From Candidatus Binatia bacterium (GTDB taxonomy: Bacteria > Desulfobacterota > Binatia > Bin18), in assembly GCA_022826945.1 (NCBI GenBank), contig JAJDTY010000044.1, forward strand, positions 31,279-95,278: 64,000 nt of DNA, in the 5' to 3' direction. Positions 61,218 to 64,000 of this stretch are shown here, one piece after another (the first letter of the stretch is position 1; the number at the start of each line of letters is the position of its first letter). The position numbers were made by a program, and so were the translations under genes. The notes below the pieces were generated by a model that was not told the origin of the DNA, searched no databases, and saw nothing but the letters and a program-made list of their open reading frames with translations.

Positions 61218-61611
61218 CGAGATCCACAGCAGCGGGGAGATGAGCACCACCACGGTGGAAGAAATCGCGGCGCACTTGGTCGCCCTCTCGAAGCGCCAAA
61301 CCGTGACGACGGTCGAGCGGCGGCCCATATTGCCCCTTTAAGGCCCCAAAATTTTTCCACGTCCAAAGTATCGCCCGCGCCCTGGTTCTCGTCGCCCCCC
61401 ACCTTTTCCCTTCCCTCACGACCCTTTCCCCGCCCTCTGGATGCCGGACCAAGTCCGGCACGCCGCAAGCGTACTGGCACGGCTACAACGTACCGTGATA
61501 CGCGCTAGAGGAGAAAGCGACGGTGAGCCCAGAGGAAGCACCGGCGGTCGAATTGTAGTAGGCTGACTTCAAAATACCCGTCTTATTTTTCAGCTCTGTT
61601 AGGAGGAATTT
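61218..61611 (+). other. 394-nt gap with one tiny open frame
   Basis: Apart from a 33-codon frame at 61240-61341 no gene is apparent. The last 60 nt become more A+T-rich and end in the strong AGGAGG of the next gene, so a promoter may lie near 61560-61600. Confidence 0.45.
61240..61341 (+). CDS. Possible 33-residue peptide or gene remnant
   Basis: ATG preceded by GGGGAG opens a frame for a helical peptide (STTTVEEIAAHLVALSKRQ...) that stops after 33 codons. The first part resembles the start of coiled-coil proteins, so it may be a truncated gene. Unrecognised. Confidence 0.2.
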   Translation: MSTTTVEEIAAHLVALSKRQTVTTVERRPILPL

Positions 61612-62010
61612 GTGATCTCTTTTATAGACTCAAAAGGCGATGTGAAACCTGCACCGCCGAGGATACCTTCGGGAACTCATTGGAATGTATACCATCGGGC
61701 AATGCGTGAGGCACCTGATCTTTGTCGGGCTATGTACGATACCATTGCTCAGACTGTGCAGAGCAAATTCAATGCGGGGACAAGAGAATTCCCAAATTCA
61801 ACTTGGTTAGGAAAAGAAATTTTAAGCTCTTGGGGCCGGAAGACTGAATGGGACGTATATTGTGATGAGGTGACAAGCGGTGTCTTATTTGGCGAAATCA
61901 TGTGGACCTATATGTGGGATGATCCTACTAACGAGTGGTGTACGACCCTAACGCCAAATGCGAATGAGGGGAGAGAGGAGCGCGTTTATTTTCTTCGGGG
62001 GGGGAATTAG
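61612..62010 (+). CDS. Hypothetical island protein
   Basis: A 132-residue soluble protein, unrecognised. A perfect AGGAGG lies 5 nt before the GTG start. It is rich in aromatic residues, notably WNVYHRAM, SSWGRKTEWDVYCDE and GEIMWTYMWDDPTNEWC. No signal peptide or membrane segment. Its base composition is visibly more A+T-rich than its neighbours, suggesting separate acquisition. Confidence 0.68.
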   Translation: MISFIDSKGDVKPAPPRIPSGTHWNVYHRAMREAPDLCRAMYDTIAQTVQSKFNAGTREFPNSTWLGKEILSSWGRKTEWDVYCDEVTSGVLFGEIMWTYMWDDPTNEWCTTLTPNANEGREERVYFLRGGN

Positions 62011-62404
62011 GCTACGCTCTAGGCGGAGCGGCGTGACGGCGCGGCCCGACTCCGGCAGGAAATCTTCCGCCTCAAGCGGCACAGCGGTTTCCACTGTCCG
62101 GCTCCTCCACCTTGCTGGCGAGCATATCGGCCACGCTCGGCAATCCCTCTCGCCGGACAGGACGATGGAGCCGCACGACAGACACGGGTCGAAAGCCGTG
62201 ATGATCTTGTCGCCATTTTCCGTGGGTGCGGCACTCCAGCGTCATACAGGAGCGAAGTGGCGTTGCGCCTCGTCCGCGGCCAAAACAGCCGCGCGAACTC
62301 TACGATGGAGCCGCTGGCGCCTTGATCAGCGCCGGCGCGACGACCAGGATGATCCCGGTAATCCACAGCACCATCCGTGACCACGGTACCATGCCCGCAC
62401 CCCG
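62011..62404. other. 394-nt intergenic region between convergent island genes
   Basis: G+C-rich, with open frames on both strands but no supported gene. On the minus strand there is a 30-codon frame at 62300-62392 for a one-helix peptide (VLWITGIILVVAPALI). Further left is a Cys-containing stretch coding DPCLSCG at 62173-62193, in a frame broken by a stop just upstream. These may be remnants of decayed genes. Confidence 0.4.
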
Positions 62405-63844
62405 TTACCGTCGGGGGGCAGGCCGCGGCGGCGCTATGGACCAGGTCTGCCAATAGCCCGGATTCAACGTCACCCAATCGTAATACCTCTCGCCTGCCCC
62501 TTCTTTCTTCTTGTCCTTGTCATAATTAAAAGTGATCTTCCTGTTGGGCCGAGCGGCACGAAACTGCTGATTATTATAACCAAGGGAGTTGGATATCTTA
62601 TTGGGGGCCAATATAAAGCGCACGACACCGTGATCCAGCCTAATATGATCGATCAGGAGGTAGGATAGAGTAACACCATTTGTATCGTTTATCGGCAACA
62701 CAACAGGCTGCGCGAGAATCATGAGATTGGGGTCGCGGTATGCCCGATGACTTGTTTCCAACAAACACCCACGGTCCCACCCGATTTGCCGTGCATCAAA
62801 TTGCCCTGGTAAGTCGTTGCCCTTATGATGGATGTACCTCTGCAGCAGGGTCACAACACGGCTATATCCACAGGGGGATTCCTTGATAGCCAGGTGGGAA
62901 TGCGCACCAAAGAGGGAGGTTCCATCGGGGTGGTCCAGGGAGTCAATGGAGATGTCGCTTTTGCTGTCCAGGTGATTGGCGGAAAGATCGCGGTCCCGTA
63001 GAGCCACCTTCACCACGGCATGAGACGGATCCGTTGTCACCACCACATAGCCATAATGCCTTGCCGCGAACTCCTGGTAGTGGTACGCCTCGAACTCATA
63101 GGCGTACCGATGATATCCGTCCGCCAAATTCTCTTGCATGACCATGCAGCGCAGCCGGCCGGGGAAAAAGATGCTCCCGAGGCGTTGGTTTGCCACGTGC
63201 TTTTTCACTGCCGCATACGTACACGGCCGACCCCACGGGCTTCTCACCTCAAACGTTACGTACTCACTGATACTGGGATCATCGTCTACCGTATGGCGAA
63301 CGGTCGCCTCTCCCATGAAGGTTCCGATCCCACGAATCTTCTGCCACTTCCGCGCCGTCTCCTGCGTAAATTCCAGTGTCGCAAGGCGCAGCGAGATTAA
63401 GCGGGTATCCCTGTTCGTGAGCGTCACTATTAGGGGGTCCGTGCGACCGACCGGCCAGCCGTTCAAACGCACAGAGTAGTCTGATGTGACCCCGATCCAC
63501 ATAACGGGGTCAGTCTCCTCGTTACGTGGGGCCAGCGGCCCTTTGAAGCGGAGTTCCAGCAATCCCCCGTCTTCTATGACCAGGCCCTCCCAGCGCGCGC
63601 CTTGGCCCTTGTTGCCGGGCGAAGCGCCCGCTGTTTTTGTCCCGCCCTCCCTAGGGCGCGCGTTCCACCCCCTCCCGAGGGCCACCATAGATACATCAAT
63701 GAGAGCACCGTTTTTTCGAGTTGTTCCACAAAATGGGGATTTCGGAGTGCATACGATTATTAGCGGCATATGGCGGAGTCGAATCTGAATAGCCTGACAC
63801 GACGGACAATGCCGAGGCAGGGTCATAGCCCCGTTTAGTCTCAT
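62405..63844 (-). CDS. Large hypothetical island protein
   Basis: A 479-residue protein, unrecognised. No signal peptide or transmembrane helix is evident. From about residue 85 it reads as a mixed alpha/beta, beta-rich protein with clear globular stretches such as LLELRFKGPLAP, RTDPLIVTLTNRDTRLISLRL, GYHRYAYEFEAYHYQEFAARHYG and YIHHKGNDLPGQFDARQIGW. Several histidines and aspartates could be catalytic (SLFGHAHS-like SLFGAHSHLAI), but none can be assigned. The ATG at 63844 overlaps the upstream stop (ATGA), supporting this start and an operon with the partial gene at the window edge. Confidence 0.7.
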   Translation of the reverse strand: MRLNGAMTLPRHCPSCQAIQIRLRHMPLIIVCTPKSPFCGTTRKNGALIDVSMVALGRGWNARPREGGTKTAGASPGNKGQGARWEGLVIEDGGLLELRFKGPLAPRNEETDPVMWIGVTSDYSVRLNGWPVGRTDPLIVTLTNRDTRLISLRLATLEFTQETARKWQKIRGIGTFMGEATVRHTVDDDPSISEYVTFEVRSPWGRPCTYAAVKKHVANQRLGSIFFPGRLRCMVMQENLADGYHRYAYEFEAYHYQEFAARHYGYVVVTTDPSHAVVKVALRDRDLSANHLDSKSDISIDSLDHPDGTSLFGAHSHLAIKESPCGYSRVVTLLQRYIHHKGNDLPGQFDARQIGWDRGCLLETSHRAYRDPNLMILAQPVVLPINDTNGVTLSYLLIDHIRLDHGVVRFILAPNKISNSLGYNNQQFRAARPNRKITFNYDKDKKKEGAGERYYDWVTLNPGYWQTWSIAPPRPAPRR

Positions 63845-64000
63845 ATATTTAACCTTCGCACATACTCAAACGCCTTTTTCCCTTTGGTATTGCCGGCTCT
63901 TATCATAAGGGTTTGTGGAGCGGCCCGCTTCAAGATGGAGTCATCGGATTTGTTCAATATCCAGTCCCGAAATCCTTCATGGAAAGAGCGCTCTATGTCG
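63841..64000 (-). CDS. Partial gene upstream of the 479-residue protein (C-terminus only)
   Basis: The minus strand is open from the right edge to a TGA at 63841-63843, encoding at least 52 residues: DIERSFHEGFRDWIL near the edge and a basic ending GNTKGKKAFEYVRRLNI. The stop overlaps the next start by 4 nt (ATGA), the hallmark of coupled genes. The fragment is helical and basic; no family can be named. Confidence 0.6.
   Translation of the reverse strand, partial: DIERSFHEGFRDWILNKSDDSILKRAAPQTLMIRAGNTKGKKAFEYVRRLNI

Larger units (their letters stand above)
59430..64000. mobile_element. Left part of a tRNA-Arg-associated genomic island (extends beyond the window)
   Basis: Right of the tRNA gene the character changes: a truncated phage-type integrase start, sparse and short ORFs, long gaps, an antitoxin-like gene and unrecognised proteins, with no core genes to the window end. 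A repeat of the tRNA 3' end, which would mark the far attachment site, was not seen by eye before 64000, so the right boundary is presumably outside. No intact integrase is present. Confidence 0.5.

Noticed and set aside
62173..62193. DPCLSC as evidence of a NiFe hydrogenase
   Set aside because: The essential following histidine is missing, the frame is broken upstream, and a zinc-ribbon reading is equally good. Kept only as a possible remnant.
62019..62477. 152-codon minus-strand frame at the island gap
   Set aside because: Overlaps the end of the 479-residue gene; its composition (Arg, Ser, Pro) suggests noncoding G+C-rich sequence.
1..64000. CRISPR arrays, insertion sequences and rRNA genes
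   Set aside because: No regularly spaced repeats, transposase genes or rRNA sequence were seen by eye; the only mobile-element gene is the integrase fragment.

Overview
The window looks like a chromosomal segment of a Gram-negative, aerobic bacterium with moderately high G+C. Envelope markers are LpxD and a complete Mla phospholipid-transport set. Respiration is represented by an aa3/caa3-type heme-copper oxidase cluster with heme A synthesis genes. F420 ligase (CofE), a luciferase-like monooxygenase, a WS/DGAT acyltransferase and a class III PHA synthase are also present. This mix is reminiscent of deltaproteobacterial, Tectomicrobia (Entotheonella-like) or similar uncultured lineages. That assignment is inference; no marker in the window settles it.

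Layout. 1-9 kb: cofE, then a tight seven-gene operon (a permuted ATP-grasp enzyme, an alpha-E protein, an RsbW-type kinase, a STAS protein, a response regulator/PP2C phosphatase, a periplasmic binding protein and a histidine kinase). 9-13.5 kb: LLM monooxygenase, alpha/beta hydrolase, fructose-bisphosphatase and class I aldolase, closed by a bidirectional terminator. 13.5-18.4 kb (minus strand): a six-gene envelope-glycan operon and tRNA-Arg(TCG). 18.5-26 kb (minus): modABC, cysS, acs and a DHH phosphoesterase. 26-30 kb: mlaE-F-D-A-C. 30-34 kb: a beta-phosphoglucomutase/trehalose-phosphatase fusion and a GH65 phosphorylase. 34-42 kb: an apparently orphan DNA methyltransferase, Zn-alcohol dehydrogenase, HAD hydrolase, AsmA, WS/DGAT and a SnoaL-like protein. 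42.5-50 kb: phaC, a CBS protein, a PAS protein, a fused spermidine-synthase-like membrane protein, lpxD and hisG. 50-59.3 kb: a four-cluster ferredoxin with a one-helix partner, then the oxidase cluster coxB-coxA-ctaA-ctaB-(38-aa ORF)-subunit III-(CxxC protein)-second subunit III-subunit IV-SCO, followed by an OB-fold-like protein and an acidic secreted protein.

At 59.43 kb a tRNA-Arg(CCG) gene marks a sharp change. Directly downstream lie a truncated tyrosine-integrase N-terminus, short or decayed ORFs, a ribbon-helix-helix/membrane coiled-coil pair, and an unrecognised two-gene operon running off the right edge. I read this as the left end of a tRNA-integrated genomic island. The best candidates for something undescribed are the edge operon (62405-64000), the RHH/membrane pair (60651-61217), the sensory operon that joins an ATP-grasp/alpha-E pair to partner switching (990-8973), and the very small proteins of the oxidase cluster.

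Twelve starts were moved from the longest open frame to a better-supported codon, using Shine-Dalgarno spacing, ATGA/TTGA overlaps or family length; each case is noted in its entry.
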